Below, piece by piece: positions 24,135 through 33,288 of a stretch of DNA of 64,000 bases (within the stretch, counting starts at the first letter, position 1; each line of letters starts with the position of its first letter). Location of the stretch: NCBI RefSeq assembly GCF_900109935.1, contig NZ_FOBV01000010.1, positions 62,001-126,000 of the forward strand, in the 5' to 3' direction. The position numbers and the translations under genes are program-made. This DNA is from Chryseobacterium taichungense (GTDB taxonomy: Bacteria; Bacteroidota; Bacteroidia; Flavobacteriales; Weeksellaceae). The notes under the pieces were generated by a model that saw nothing but the letters and a program-made list of their open reading frames with translations, was not told the DNA's origin and ran no database searches.

Positions 24135-25259
24135 TTACTGCTTATTGTCCATAGCCTGCTGAGAGTATAAAACCTTTTCAAAAAGCTTCAGCAGTTTCAC
24201 CTCTTCATTTTCCCAGCACAGTAAATCAGCTGCCTTTTCCAGCTCAACTTGGTAATTTTTTCTTCCTTTTCTTAAAACTGAACGGACCGCCTCTGCAATA
24301 TTTTCAGGATGATGATTTTCAATAATTTCCCCGACATCAAATTGCCGTTTAATATTCTGCATTTCAGGAAGATCAGAAAGAATTAATGGAACACGAGCCT
24401 GAATGCAATCTAAAACCTTATTAGGAAGTGAATAATAATAACTTTCTCCTCCGTTTTCCTCGATGCTCATCCCGCAATCAGCGGTAAGGGTAATCTTCCG
24501 GAGATCCTCTGGTAAAAGTTTTCCCAAGAATAACACTTTATCCTGAAGCTTTTCTTTAAAAACCAACTCTTCGTATTCTTTTTTCTTCGGTCCGTCTCCT
24601 GCAATTTTAAAGATCACATGATCAAGATGATGCATAGCCAGGATTGCCTTATCTATGCCGCGGAAAGGATTTATAACACCCTGATATAAAATTATTTTAG
24701 GATTATTTTCAGGAATATTGACATTAAAATCCAGTTTTCTTGGTGCATTCTGAATAACGGTTGCCTGCACACCATAACGATTGCTAAACCATATTGCATA
24801 ACCTGCGCTTGCCGTAATCATAAATTTAATATTCGGAATAACTGCTTTTTCGAGATAACGCCAGATTTTTTGTGACATTTTGCCCTGAATTGCCGGCATT
24901 TCGGAAAAAATTTCATGACTGTCAAAAACCAGTGGAATATTCAATTTTTTAGCAATTAAATAATTCGGGAGCAGCGCATCAAGATCATTGGCATAGAGAA
25001 TCGTATTTTTATCAGCTTTTTTTTTCAATTCCCTGTACAATTTCCAGTTGAACTCAAAATAGGCAGTTTTTAAACTTTTCGAAATCAGCTTTATTCTTGA
25101 AACCAAATAGGGTCTAGATAATTCTTCTTCCCCACCCCAATTATTTCCTATCAATTCAATGATATAGCCGTTATTGTGAAGGGTGCTGCAAATCTTTTCA
25201 ATACGCTGATCTGTGTAAAGATTGCTAAATGCGGAAACAATAATTCTCTTTCTGCTCAT
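24135..25259 (-). CDS. Glycosyltransferase, GT4-like (group 1)
   Basis: The 374-residue cytoplasmic enzyme should transfer a sugar from a nucleotide donor. I start it at 25259 (MSRKRIIVSAF), where the first Rossmann strand begins; the longer frame from 25376 runs through the upstream gene. The N-terminal half has VFDSHEIFSEMPA, and the C-terminal half has IILYQGVINPFRGID and the acidic site segment SIEENGGESYYYSLPNK, as in GT4 enzymes. It overlaps the stop of the upstream small membrane protein gene by 4 bases. The product may be a surface glycan or teichoic-like polymer; no substrate is visible. Confidence 0.85.
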   Translation of the reverse strand: MSRKRIIVSAFSNLYTDQRIEKICSTLHNNGYIIELIGNNWGGEEELSRPYLVSRIKLISKSLKTAYFEFNWKLYRELKKKADKNTILYANDLDALLPNYLIAKKLNIPLVFDSHEIFSEMPAIQGKMSQKIWRYLEKAVIPNIKFMITASAGYAIWFSNRYGVQATVIQNAPRKLDFNVNIPENNPKIILYQGVINPFRGIDKAILAMHHLDHVIFKIAGDGPKKKEYEELVFKEKLQDKVLFLGKLLPEDLRKITLTADCGMSIEENGGESYYYSLPNKVLDCIQARVPLILSDLPEMQNIKRQFDVGEIIENHHPENIAEAVRSVLRKGRKNYQVELEKAADLLCWENEEVKLLKLFEKVLYSQQAMDNKQ

Positions 25260-25483
25260 TTTTTGCTTTTGTCCGCCAGAAGATGATAGATTTGTATAAA
25301 GCAGATCAGTCCGTTTGGAATAATTACGGGCCACAACATTCCGCTGAAAATGCCATAAATGACAAAACAGATGCATCCTATCATATTGACAATCCTGATC
25401 TTTCTTATGTCTTTAAGAATAAAACTCAGCACGATAAAAAGCGATGCGGAATATCCGATATAAGTGGCAATTTCAGGGTTCAT
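25256..25483 (-). CDS. Small three-helix membrane protein (75 residues)
   Basis: The protein is almost all hydrophobic, with three probable helices (about 8-24, 33-49, 52-68) and a basic tail. The pattern of a first helix with YIGYSASLFIVLSF and then a GxxCFVIYGIFSG helix is that of the small YgjV/MtN3-like (PQ-loop-related) proteins common in Bacteroidota, sometimes mislabelled as uroporphyrinogen decarboxylase. It overlaps the glycosyltransferase start by 4 bases and could be a half-transporter. Confidence 0.7.
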   Translation of the reverse strand: MNPEIATYIGYSASLFIVLSFILKDIRKIRIVNMIGCICFVIYGIFSGMLWPVIIPNGLICFIQIYHLLADKSKK

Positions 25484-25635
25484 TAGCGAAATTTAGAGGA
25501 TCACAAACTTAATCATTTTCAGTAAGATAATAAAATTTTTTCTGCCATAAAGTCATTTATTGGTTTTTGGTAAAATATTTGTAATTTAGATAATGGATAA
25601 ATGGCAATGCTGCCTTTATTCTAATGAGATATATT

Positions 25636-28173
25636 ATGGATTATAAGTTTTCACAAGGTTTGAGCCAAGTGTTCAAACAAAGCAAAAGCGAAGCGAAAAG
25701 GCTGAAAAGTGAATTTCTTAATACAGAACATCTACTTTTAGGTATTATAAAAACGGAAAACTCTGCAAAAGAAATCCTTCAAAACCTTAATGCGGATTTA
25801 ACACAGATCAGAAGAAAAATTGAAACTTTAAATACAGCAAGTCTTAATCCTATATCTGAGGAGGTTACCAATATTTCTTTCACGAAGATGGCAGATTATG
25901 CCGTGAAGCGTGCAGAACTGGAATGCAGACAATATAAAAGCAATGAGATTAATACCGTTCATTTGCTTTTGGGCATTCTTTATAAATATGAGGATCCTAC
26001 CGCCAATATTTTAGGAGCGTACGACATCGACTATGAAGGAGTTTCAAGAGAATATCAGACGATGCTGAAAAATTCCGGTCAATCACCACAGATGAGTGCC
26101 TATGACGATGATGATGAAAGAGAGGAATTTGAACAGATGAGAAAGCCTACAGGTAATCTGGGATCTGCAAAAAGTAAAACCCCTACACTGGATAACTTCG
26201 GTAGAGACCTTACTTCTTTGGCAAGAGACGGAAAATTAGACCCTGTTATCGGCCGTGAAAAAGAAATTGAAAGAGTTTCTCAAATTTTATCCCGTAGAAA
26301 GAAAAATAACCCGCTTCTTATCGGAGAACCGGGAGTTGGTAAATCTGCGATTGCGGAAGGTCTAGCGCTAAGAATCCAGCAGAAAAAAGTATCCAGAGTT
26401 CTTTACGGAAAACGTGTTATTACGCTAGATCTTGCAAGCCTGGTTGCCGGAACAAAATACCGCGGACAGTTTGAGGAAAGAATGAAAGCGATCATGACTG
26501 AGCTTGAAAAAAACAGAGATGTAATTCTGTTTATTGATGAGCTTCACACGATTGTTGGCGCAGGAAGTTCTACCGGAAGTTTAGATGCTTCTAATATGTT
26601 TAAGCCAGCCTTGGCAAGAGGTGAGATTCAGTGCATCGGAGCGACTACTTTGGATGAATACCGTCAATATATTGAAAAAGACGGCGCTTTGGAAAGAAGG
26701 TTCCAGAAAGTAATGGTAGAGCCTACTTCTATTGAAGAAACCATTCAAATTTTAAATCAGATTAAAGATAAATACGAAGAGCATCACAACGTAATTTATA
26801 CTCCAGAAGCAATTGCTGCATGTGTTAATTTAACATCAAGATATATTACTGACCGTTTCTTACCGGACAAAGCAATTGATGCGATGGACGAAGCAGGATC
26901 CCGTGTTTATATCAAAAACATGAAAGTGCCTACCGAAATCATTGATTTTGAAAAGAAAATCGAAGAGATTAAGGAATTAAAGCAAAAAGCGGTAAAAGCA
27001 CAGGATTATCTGGAAGCCAGAAAGTTGAAAGATGAAGAAGAAAGACTTCAGATGGAATTAAATTCGGCTCAGGATAAATGGGATAAAGATGTTAAAGAGA
27101 AAAAAGAAACCGTAACGGAAGAAAATGTGGCTGAAGTGGTTTCTATGATGAGTGGTGTTCCGGTAACGAAAGTAGGTAAAAACGAACTTGACAAACTGGC
27201 CGGAATGGACGGAAATCTGAACGGAAAAGTTATCGGACAGGAAGATGCCGTGAAAAAAGTTGTTAAGGCAATTCAAAGAAACAGAGCCGGTCTTAAAGAT
27301 CCGAACCGACCTATTGGTACCTTCATTTTCTTAGGAACAACCGGTGTTGGTAAAACAGAGCTGGCTAAAGTAATGGCAAGAGAACTCTTTGATTCTGACG
27401 AAGCACTGATCAGAATTGATATGAGTGAATACATGGAAAAATTTGCGGTGTCAAGATTAGTGGGTGCGCCTCCGGGATACGTTGGTTATGAAGAAGGCGG
27501 GCAATTAACAGAGGCCGTAAGAAGAAAACCTTATGCTGTGGTTCTTCTGGATGAGATTGAAAAAGCTCACCCTGACGTATTCAACATCTTGCTTCAGATT
27601 TTAGATGAAGGTCACGTTACCGATAGTTTAGGTAGAAAAATAGATTTCAGAAATACCATTATCATCCTTACTTCCAATATTGGAACAAGAGATCTTAAAG
27701 ACTTCGGTGATGGTGTAGGATTCGGAACTTCTGCTAAAAAATCAAGTTCAGATACAAGAGCCAGAAGTACGATCGAAAATGCACTTAAAAAAGCATTTGC
27801 TCCAGAGTTCCTGAACAGAATTGATGACATCATTATCTTCAACTCTCTTGAACAGACTGATATCAAGAAAATCATTGATCTTGAACTTGGTAAATTGTAT
27901 AGCCGACTTGAAAAATTAGGATATAAAGTTGAATTAACTGAAGCAGCAAAAGACTTTATTTCTGAAAAAGGTTGGGACAAAGATTTCGGAGCAAGACCAT
28001 TAAAACGTGCGATCCAGAAATACATTGAAGACTTATTGGCTGAAATGCTGGTAAACAAACAATTGAATGAGGGAGAAACCGTAGTTCTTGATCTTAATGA
28101 AGCGAAAGACGGATTGGCAGGAAAAACTTCTAAACCAAAGAAGTCAGCCGCTGAAAAATCTTCTCAATCATAA
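25636..28173 (+). CDS. clpC: ATP-dependent Clp protease ATP-binding subunit ClpC
   Basis: The 845-residue AAA+ unfoldase delivers substrates to ClpP. I start it at 25636 (MDYKFSQGL), four codons inside the longest frame, since this matches the usual ClpC N-terminus. In order: two Clp N-domain repeats (1-150), an acidic linker, the first AAA domain with Walker A GEPGVGKS (230-237), a middle region with a UVR-like helix pair (KAVKAQDYLEARKLK), the second AAA domain with Walker A GTTGVGKT (567-574), and a C-terminal D2-small domain. The C-terminal tail is Lys/Ser-rich. It is a single-gene unit with a terminator at 28195-28230. Confidence 0.95.
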   Translation: MDYKFSQGLSQVFKQSKSEAKRLKSEFLNTEHLLLGIIKTENSAKEILQNLNADLTQIRRKIETLNTASLNPISEEVTNISFTKMADYAVKRAELECRQYKSNEINTVHLLLGILYKYEDPTANILGAYDIDYEGVSREYQTMLKNSGQSPQMSAYDDDDEREEFEQMRKPTGNLGSAKSKTPTLDNFGRDLTSLARDGKLDPVIGREKEIERVSQILSRRKKNNPLLIGEPGVGKSAIAEGLALRIQQKKVSRVLYGKRVITLDLASLVAGTKYRGQFEERMKAIMTELEKNRDVILFIDELHTIVGAGSSTGSLDASNMFKPALARGEIQCIGATTLDEYRQYIEKDGALERRFQKVMVEPTSIEETIQILNQIKDKYEEHHNVIYTPEAIAACVNLTSRYITDRFLPDKAIDAMDEAGSRVYIKNMKVPTEIIDFEKKIEEIKELKQKAVKAQDYLEARKLKDEEERLQMELNSAQDKWDKDVKEKKETVTEENVAEVVSMMSGVPVTKVGKNELDKLAGMDGNLNGKVIGQEDAVKKVVKAIQRNRAGLKDPNRPIGTFIFLGTTGVGKTELAKVMARELFDSDEALIRIDMSEYMEKFAVSRLVGAPPGYVGYEEGGQLTEAVRRKPYAVVLLDEIEKAHPDVFNILLQILDEGHVTDSLGRKIDFRNTIIILTSNIGTRDLKDFGDGVGFGTSAKKSSSDTRARSTIENALKKAFAPEFLNRIDDIIIFNSLEQTDIKKIIDLELGKLYSRLEKLGYKVELTEAAKDFISEKGWDKDFGARPLKRAIQKYIEDLLAEMLVNKQLNEGETVVLDLNEAKDGLAGKTSKPKKSAAEKSSQS

Positions 28174-28194
28174 ATAAATTGATTTAATTTTTAT

Positions 28195-28230
28195 AAAAAG
28201 CACCGGGAATTTTCTCGGTGCTTTTTGTTT
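28195..28230 (+). terminator. Terminator of clpC
   Basis: AAAAAGCACCG (28195-28205) pairs with CGGTGCTTTTT (28216-28226), and the inner bases extend the stem; a further T run follows. The A-rich left arm could also stop transcription from the minus-strand gene at 28274. Confidence 0.85.
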
Positions 28231-28273
28231 TTTTAATTTATATTGGAATCTATAAATAGAGTAGAAAGATAAC

Positions 28274-28801
28274 TTAGAGTCCAACCACAAAACCAATATT
28301 TGGAACCAGCCCTGTTGAGAAAATACTTGAATTTTCTTTCCATAAGACATTATACATCAAGCCGATCTGCATGAAAGAATTATTCCCGATTCTCTGCATG
28401 TATCCTCCACCGAGATATAAAGCATCTTCATCTGTATTCATTTTAAAATCGTAATATTTATCTTTATAATTGATAAAATAATGCTGATAATTAGCACTTA
28501 AATAAAATGATCTTGCAAAATAATAATTAACAAAAGGTCCTACCCCAAACATTGTAGATCGATAAAAATCGGAAGTCTGCCATGAGACACTTCCTACAGC
28601 TCCACCTTCCAGATCATTGGTAAGCCTGTATCCCACCCTTGGAGATGCCTGAAAATAAAACGCACTGTTGCTTCCAAAACCAACACCAATTCCGCCACCG
28701 AAAGTCCAGCGGTTGTTGTTTTCCGGTGAAGCTCCCACAGCAACCTGCGAATATAGCAAGCCGGAAGCGGACAGATATAAAGGAATAATAAACTTTTTCA
28801 T
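28274..28801 (-). CDS. Small outer-membrane beta-barrel-like protein
   Basis: The 175-residue protein has a signal peptide (1-19, ending LLYSQ) and then alternating aromatic/Gly-rich strands (WTFGGGIGVGFG, YFQASPRVGYRL, YLGGGYMQRIG). The pattern fits an eight-strand OmpA/OmpW-type barrel of the outer membrane. I cannot name a specific family. It is a single gene, convergent with clpC and divergent from mnmA. Confidence 0.7.
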   Translation of the reverse strand: MKKFIIPLYLSASGLLYSQVAVGASPENNNRWTFGGGIGVGFGSNSAFYFQASPRVGYRLTNDLEGGAVGSVSWQTSDFYRSTMFGVGPFVNYYFARSFYLSANYQHYFINYKDKYYDFKMNTDEDALYLGGGYMQRIGNNSFMQIGLMYNVLWKENSSIFSTGLVPNIGFVVGL

Positions 28802-28841
28802 ATTACTATTGTTTTTGTCGATGTTTAAAATTATAACTTTT

Positions 28842-28868
28842 TTGCGAATCTTTTTAATCGTATTTTTG
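28842..28868 (+). promoter_or_regulatory. Probable mnmA promoter
   Basis: TTG at 28842-28844 and TATTTTTG at 28861-28868 fit the Bacteroidota -33/-7 pattern with 16-base spacing (usual 17-23). Transcription would begin some 40 bases before the ATG at 28918. Confidence 0.5.
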
Positions 28869-28917
28869 CCGCATCAAACTAAGAACTCCCGTTAAGAGTT
28901 TCGTAAAATTGAATATA

Positions 28918-30105
28918 ATGAAAATAGTAGTAGGCCTCTCCGGAGGTGTAGATTCAAGTGTGGCGGCTTATTTGCTGCAACAGCAGGGCCATGAAGTAGT
29001 AGCCTTGTTTATGAGAAACTGGAATGATGCTTCAGTAACGTTAGAGGACGAATGCCCGTGGATTGAGGACAGTAATGATGCCTTAATGGTCGCTCAAAAG
29101 CTTGGAATTCCTTTTCAGGTAATCGATATGAGTGATCTTTACAAAGAAAGAATTGTAGATTACATGTTCGATGAATATCAGAAAGGAAGAACACCCAATC
29201 CTGATGTTCTATGCAACCGGGAAGTAAAATTCGATGTTTTCCTGAAAACGGCACTGTCACTGGGAGCAGATAAAGTAGCCACAGGACATTATGCCAGAGT
29301 AGATTCTACATTTGATGAAAACGGTAAAGAAGTTTTCCATTTATTAGCAGGAAAAGATAATAATAAAGACCAGTCGTACTTTTTATGTCAGTTGAGTCAG
29401 GAGCAACTCTCTAAAGCATTATTTCCTATTGGTGAATTGACGAAACCTCAGGTAAGGGAAATCGCTAAGGAAATCGGATTGGTAACCGCTGACAAAAAAG
29501 ATTCCCAAGGATTATGTTTCATCGGTAAAGTAAGCCTTCCTCAATTTCTTCAGCAGCAATTGGTTGCCAAAGAAGGTGAAATTGTAGAAATTTTTAAAGA
29601 TTCTCCACTTTTTACACAAGAAAAACCACAATTTTCTTCAAAACAGGAAGAACTTGAGTTTTTGAGTCAGAAAATTAATTATAAAAAATCCGACGGAAAA
29701 GTTATCGGAAAGCATCAGGGTGCTCAGTTTTTTACGATCGGACAAAGTAAAGGATTAGGTATAGGCGGACATAAAGAAAGCTGTTTTATCATCTCCAGGG
29801 ATATGGAAAACAACATCCTTTTCGTCGGCGAAGGTCATCAGTTCCCGGGATTGCTGAAAAAAGCTTTAAAAATCGACAATTCTGAATTGCATTGGGTGCG
29901 TAAAGATCTACAGCTGAAAAACGGTGAATCGATGGAGGCTATGGCAAGATTCAGATATAGACAGCCTTTACAGAAAGCAACCTTATATCAGTTTGAGGAT
30001 GCTTTTTATATTGAATTTGAAGAACTACAGTCTGCCATTGCAGAAGGACAGTTTGTAGCATGGTATAACGGAGAAGAACTGTTGGGAAGCGGTGTTATTT
30101 CATAA
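28918..30105 (+). CDS. mnmA: tRNA-specific 2-thiouridylase MnmA
   Basis: The 395-residue enzyme puts the 2-thio group on wobble uridine 34 of tRNA-Lys, -Glu and -Gln. The start at 28918 (MKIVVGLSGG) is chosen over TTG three codons upstream. The PP-loop SGGVDSS is at 8-14. The two catalytic cysteines are in DVLCNREVKF and SQGLCFIGK, and GHYAR is also present, so the enzyme looks intact. It is a longer MnmA than that of E. coli because of the insert around 215-255, which is normal in this phylum. The pathway partner mnmG is at 57743. Confidence 0.96.
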   Translation: MKIVVGLSGGVDSSVAAYLLQQQGHEVVALFMRNWNDASVTLEDECPWIEDSNDALMVAQKLGIPFQVIDMSDLYKERIVDYMFDEYQKGRTPNPDVLCNREVKFDVFLKTALSLGADKVATGHYARVDSTFDENGKEVFHLLAGKDNNKDQSYFLCQLSQEQLSKALFPIGELTKPQVREIAKEIGLVTADKKDSQGLCFIGKVSLPQFLQQQLVAKEGEIVEIFKDSPLFTQEKPQFSSKQEELEFLSQKINYKKSDGKVIGKHQGAQFFTIGQSKGLGIGGHKESCFIISRDMENNILFVGEGHQFPGLLKKALKIDNSELHWVRKDLQLKNGESMEAMARFRYRQPLQKATLYQFEDAFYIEFEELQSAIAEGQFVAWYNGEELLGSGVIS

Positions 30106-30172
30106 AAGAAATTTTTGTAACATATTTGGAGTTGTTATACTTACTCTATAAATAACAATAAAAAATATCATT

Positions 30173-30373
30173 ATGAAAACGATCTTAGAAAACAATTATT
30201 CCTACACACAACAATTAATTATTGCTCTTGTATCAACTTTTTTCGGATATCATCTTTATCAGGAGATTGTAAATCCAGAAAAATCACAGCTTACTTTAAG
30301 TATTATGCTGGTTGCTCTTACCTATTTCCTTATCAATAAATTTGGAACTCAATCAGAAAAAGGAAAAATCTAA
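30173..30373 (+). CDS. Small membrane protein (66 residues)
   Basis: There are two probable membrane helices (about 10-29 and 40-57) and a basic C-terminus. No family is recognised. It has a terminator right after it (30385-30412), so it is probably a one-gene unit; the codon pattern and start ATG are convincing. Confidence 0.5.
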   Translation: MKTILENNYSYTQQLIIALVSTFFGYHLYQEIVNPEKSQLTLSIMLVALTYFLINKFGTQSEKGKI

Positions 30374-30384
30374 TTTATCTATAG

Positions 30385-30412
30385 AACCCGGAGCTTTTGT
30401 TTCGGGTTTTTA
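30385..30412 (+). terminator. Terminator after the 66-residue membrane protein gene
   Basis: AACCCG (30385-30390) pairs with CGGGTT (30403-30408) around a 12-base loop, followed by T residues. Confidence 0.6.
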
Positions 30413-30421
30413 ATTTGAATA

Positions 30422-30700
30422 ATGAAGAAATTCATTCGTCAGCGTCATTTTATCTCAAGGATAAAAGATAGTAAGGAAAAGCTTAAAAATCCAGAATACA
30501 AGCTCCATGAATTGCATTTTATAAGTACGTGTATTAGTTTTAATCAGGAGCCAATTGCCCTCTTCGAAATCTTTCAGAAAGCCGACAGAAAAACATTCAT
30601 CACTGATTCTGTGAGTTTTCCTATAGACAGTGAAGAGATCCCGTCATCGATCGTAAAACAGCTTGAAGATACAGAAGCTAATCGTATAGATTATAAATAG
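30422..30700 (+). CDS. Hypothetical protein (92 residues)
   Basis: The protein is soluble, Lys/Glu/Phe-rich and without motifs that I recognise. It starts 14 bases after the terminator stem of the previous gene and has no close partner downstream. It may be spurious, but the frame has normal codon use for the region. Confidence 0.45.
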   Translation: MKKFIRQRHFISRIKDSKEKLKNPEYKLHELHFISTCISFNQEPIALFEIFQKADRKTFITDSVSFPIDSEEIPSSIVKQLEDTEANRIDYK

Positions 30701-30800
30701 TTGATATCTTTGGTTGACTTTTGACAGGTAATAATTATGCTTAAATTTTTAAGATATTGAAAAGTCTTCTGCCTTTTCTCTATTATCTATTTTGTCTTAT

Positions 30801-31544
30801 TTAACTTACCAGCCAGTCTTTAAAGTCTTTAACTCTTTCACGGCTCACCGTAATTTCCTCTTTCGGTTGAAATTCAAGTTCTACTTTATAATTCGGTGAG
30901 GTGTGGATATTTTTGATGTAATCTGAATTGATGATAAACTGCCGGTTTACCCTGAAAAATTTACGTTCATCCAGAATATCTTCCAATTCATCCAACGTAA
31001 AATCTGAAGGAAATGCACGTTCCTGAGTCTGCAGATAGACAATTTTATTTTCACTGAAAAAACAGCTTATTTCATGCGTCTGCACAATTTTAAGATTATA
31101 ACCGATTTTGACCAGAATTCTCGAAAGCGTAGTTTTATCTTTTTTAATTAATTGCTTAATTTCCTGTGAATTAACAGCGCTATCCGAAGGGATGAAAGAT
31201 TTAAATTTTTCAATGGCTACAGCCAAATCCTCGTCTAAAATTGGTTTTAAAAGATAATCAATGCTGTTTAGTTTGAATGCTTTCAGTGTGTACTGATCAA
31301 AAGCGGTGGTGTAAATGATAAATCCTTTCGTCGGAATTTTCTCAAAAATATCGAATGACAAACCGTCTCCAAGAACTATATCCGAAAAAATAAGTTGAGG
31401 ATGCTCATTTTCAGAAAACCAGGCAACTCCTTCTTCTACGGATTCTATTTTAGCTACCACTTCAATTTCAGGAAACTCATTAAGCATTCTTTCCAATTTC
31501 CTTGAAGCCGGTTTTTCGTCTTCGATAATGACTGTTTTTATCAT
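30801..31544 (-). CDS. LytTR-type response regulator
   Basis: The 247-residue regulator has a receiver domain (1-120) with the phosphoacceptor D55 in LIFSDIVLGDG, and conserved residues E8, D9 and K102-like in YLLKP. A LytTR DNA-binding domain follows (about 140-247), with the ending KVELEFQPKEEITVSRERVKDFKDWL. It should be phosphorylated by the LytS-like kinase encoded at 33289-34605. It is the last gene of a three-gene unit with two 2TM proteins. LytTR half-sites with 21-bp spacing lie upstream of that unit (32288-32316) and upstream of the TonB receptor gene, so the regulator probably controls both. Confidence 0.9.
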   Translation of the reverse strand: MIKTVIIEDEKPASRKLERMLNEFPEIEVVAKIESVEEGVAWFSENEHPQLIFSDIVLGDGLSFDIFEKIPTKGFIIYTTAFDQYTLKAFKLNSIDYLLKPILDEDLAVAIEKFKSFIPSDSAVNSQEIKQLIKKDKTTLSRILVKIGYNLKIVQTHEISCFFSENKIVYLQTQERAFPSDFTLDELEDILDERKFFRVNRQFIINSDYIKNIHTSPNYKVELEFQPKEEITVSRERVKDFKDWLVS

Positions 31545-31603
31545 TCTGAGCTTCTGATTTAGTTTTTTAATTTTGAATAAAAATAATCAAAACTTACCGG
31601 TTT

Positions 31604-31879
31604 TTAAAATTGAATCGGCTTTTTCGTATTTTTCATTTCTTTTTCGATGATGCTTCTCTCCCATTCTGCATCAAAAATGAATAGTTTTACGGCTTTAACC
31701 GTCAGAATTATTCCCCAAATCGTCAGAATGATTGATCCGTCCCAAAGTGAAAAATTAAAAACTCCTTTTTCAAAAATATCATCAAAGAAAAAGATGAAAG
31801 CGATAATTCCGAACCATAAAACGCTTTTGTAGAATTTTTTTAAATCGTGTACTCTTTGTTGTGCCTGATTGTAGTCCAT
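31604..31879 (-). CDS. 2TM domain protein (91 residues)
   Basis: The protein fits the 2TM domain: an amphipathic helix with RVHDLKKFYKSVLWF (about 8-22), two membrane helices (about 19-36 and 47-66), and a cytosolic tail with WERSIIEKEMK. It lies 59 bases upstream of the response-regulator gene. One of four copies of this domain in the cluster; how the domain works in signalling is not established. Confidence 0.75.
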   Translation of the reverse strand: MDYNQAQQRVHDLKKFYKSVLWFGIIAFIFFFDDIFEKGVFNFSLWDGSIILTIWGIILTVKAVKLFIFDAEWERSIIEKEMKNTKKPIQF

Positions 31880-31908
31880 TGTATTAATTTTTAAAGGTTA
31901 TTATTATT

Positions 31909-32202
31909 TTAAAGTGTTTTTACATTCTTTCTTTCCTCCTCCATCAATTCTTTGATTTTTTTCTCTTCCCAATCTTTTCCGATTCCGAAAGTAGTCACTG
32001 CATGAGCCGCAACCCCAAGTCCCCATCCTATCATTGGCCAAAAGAACCACAGATATCCAGGTGATGTTAAAATGTTTAGTACTATAAGAAACGATATGAC
32101 CAATATGTAAGAAGTAAGGTTTCCATAAAATCCTTTCAGTTCTTTTACTCTTCTGGTTGCTTTTTCGTAAGCCTGATTTTCTTTGGTAATGTAAGTTTCC
32201 AT
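31909..32202 (-). CDS. 2TM domain protein (97 residues)
   Basis: Same domain layout: Y-rich N-terminus, RRVKELKGFYGNLTSY, a helix with SPGYLWFFWPMIGWGLGVAAHA, and the tail DWEEKKIKELMEEERK. It is much closer to the 2TM part of the kinase at 33289-34605 than to the other copies, sharing KELK.FYGNL.SY and the WFYWPM.GWG.G.AAH segment, so it probably arose by duplication of it. It is the first gene after the LytTR sites. Confidence 0.8.
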   Translation of the reverse strand: METYITKENQAYEKATRRVKELKGFYGNLTSYILVISFLIVLNILTSPGYLWFFWPMIGWGLGVAAHAVTTFGIGKDWEEKKIKELMEEERKNVKTL

Positions 32203-32243
32203 ATTTTTTATTTTTAAAGATTAATTGTTTGTTTTTGTTGAGA

Positions 32244-32316
32244 CAAATGTAAGTCAGGAAATGATCTCAAATCAATTTTATATGACCGAACCGTAGAATA
32301 TGCAACCTGAATTGTA
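32244..32316 (-). promoter_or_regulatory. LytTR-type operator and promoter of the 2TM/response-regulator operon
   Basis: Read on the minus strand, half-sites TACAATTC (complement of 32309-32316) and TACGGTTC (complement of 32288-32295) lie exactly 21 bases apart, as LytTR regulators of the AgrA type require. A TAnnTTTG -7 element, TACATTTG (complement of 32244-32251), follows 36 bases downstream of the proximal half-site. This suggests activation by the response regulator encoded in the same operon. Confidence 0.65.
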
Positions 32317-32344
32317 AAAATCCCGACTCTACAGCGAATCGGGA
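32316..32344 (-). terminator. Terminator of the kinase-2TM-ICMT operon
   Basis: On the minus strand TCCCGA (complement of 32339-32344) pairs with TCGGGA (complement of 32321-32326), followed by a T run (32320 down to 32316). It lies 45 bases past the ICMT stop and separates the two operons of the cluster. Confidence 0.7.
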
Positions 32345-32388
32345 CCTTATCTAGATTTAAATTTTACAAAAATATCATGAATAAAACC

Positions 32389-32958
32389 TTAATAAACAAA
32401 TGGAATGAGCTTTTTGGTTTTCTTTCTGTATTCCAGATATTCATCGCCGAACTGCTCAATCAGGGTTCTTTCCTCAATGGTAATACGGTAACTGAAAGCG
32501 ATAAAGGGGATAATAAAAGCCAGCAACAACGAAAGCCAGTTATTAAGGTACAATCCGAGGCCAAGTGAAGTCACTAGAGAAAATGCATAAGAAGGATGTC
32601 TGATATATTTATAAAAACCTTCTTTTTTAATTTTATGATCCTGCCGGATGGTGACATCAACGGTAAAGTATTTACCTAAAGATCTGATAATAATAAATCT
32701 AAGAACAATTCCTAACCAGATAGCAATGACACCGGCATAATAGATCCAGACCTCATCAGAAATCGGAAATTCCGTGATATAGGATATCGTGACAGATACT
32801 GCAATTGATAACGGAATGGCAATCCAAAGGATATTAAGTGTAGATTTGTCTTTATCTTTTTTATCTTTTTCGTTGGATTTTAAAATATTCTTGTACAGAA
32901 ATTCACTTAAAAACCACGCAACCATCGAAAGAGCGAACAGGACCTGTAAAGTTTTCAT
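32389..32958 (-). CDS. Isoprenylcysteine carboxyl methyltransferase-like membrane protein
   Basis: The 189-residue membrane protein starts at 32958 (MKTLQVLF); the upstream TTG start is unlikely. It has four or five helices and the conserved C-terminal region of the ICMT/phospholipid methyltransferase-like family: GFYKYIRHPSYAFSL (around 110-125), a helix, then EERTLIEQFGDEYLEYRKKTKKLIPF, with the catalytic-site E and R. Bacterial members methylate unknown, probably lipid-like substrates. It sits between two signalling genes (10 bases after the 2TM gene), which ties it to the LytS/LytTR circuit. Confidence 0.8.
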   Translation of the reverse strand: MKTLQVLFALSMVAWFLSEFLYKNILKSNEKDKKDKDKSTLNILWIAIPLSIAVSVTISYITEFPISDEVWIYYAGVIAIWLGIVLRFIIIRSLGKYFTVDVTIRQDHKIKKEGFYKYIRHPSYAFSLVTSLGLGLYLNNWLSLLLAFIIPFIAFSYRITIEERTLIEQFGDEYLEYRKKTKKLIPFVY

Positions 32959-32968
32959 TTTTAACAAT

Positions 32969-33277
32969 TTAAAGTTCTTTTTCTTTATCCATCAGCTGTT
33001 TGATTTTTTTCTCTTCCCAATTGCTTCCGAGAAATACGCCCGGAAGGAAAATACTTATTGCATATCCGGCGATTCCTATTCCCCAGAATATCGCGAGGGT
33101 AAAATATTTAAGCTGCCAGATTGTTTCTCCGTGTTTTAGTTCTCTGTAATTAGTTATAAAAATAAAGATATTAACGACGACATACACAAAGGTAAAAATG
33201 TAAAAATTTTTTATTCTTTTTACACGCTTTTCTGCTTCTTTATATCTGATGTCATCTTCGCTGATCTGCTGTTTCAT
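32969..33277 (-). CDS. 2TM domain protein (102 residues)
   Basis: A third free 2TM protein: RYKEAEKRVKRIKNFYIF near the N-terminus, helices at about 24-42 and 54-80, and the tail GSNWEEKKIKQLMDKEKEL. It is 11 bases downstream of the kinase gene and 10 bases upstream of the ICMT-like gene, so it belongs to the same operon. Confidence 0.75.
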   Translation of the reverse strand: MKQQISEDDIRYKEAEKRVKRIKNFYIFTFVYVVVNIFIFITNYRELKHGETIWQLKYFTLAIFWGIGIAGYAISIFLPGVFLGSNWEEKKIKQLMDKEKEL

Positions 33278-33288
33278 GATAATTTAAT

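Noticed and set aside
24135..25376. Longer start of the GT4-like glycosyltransferase at 25376
   Set aside because: The extra 39 residues overlap the small membrane protein gene in another frame and do not look like protein; the Rossmann fold starts at 25259.
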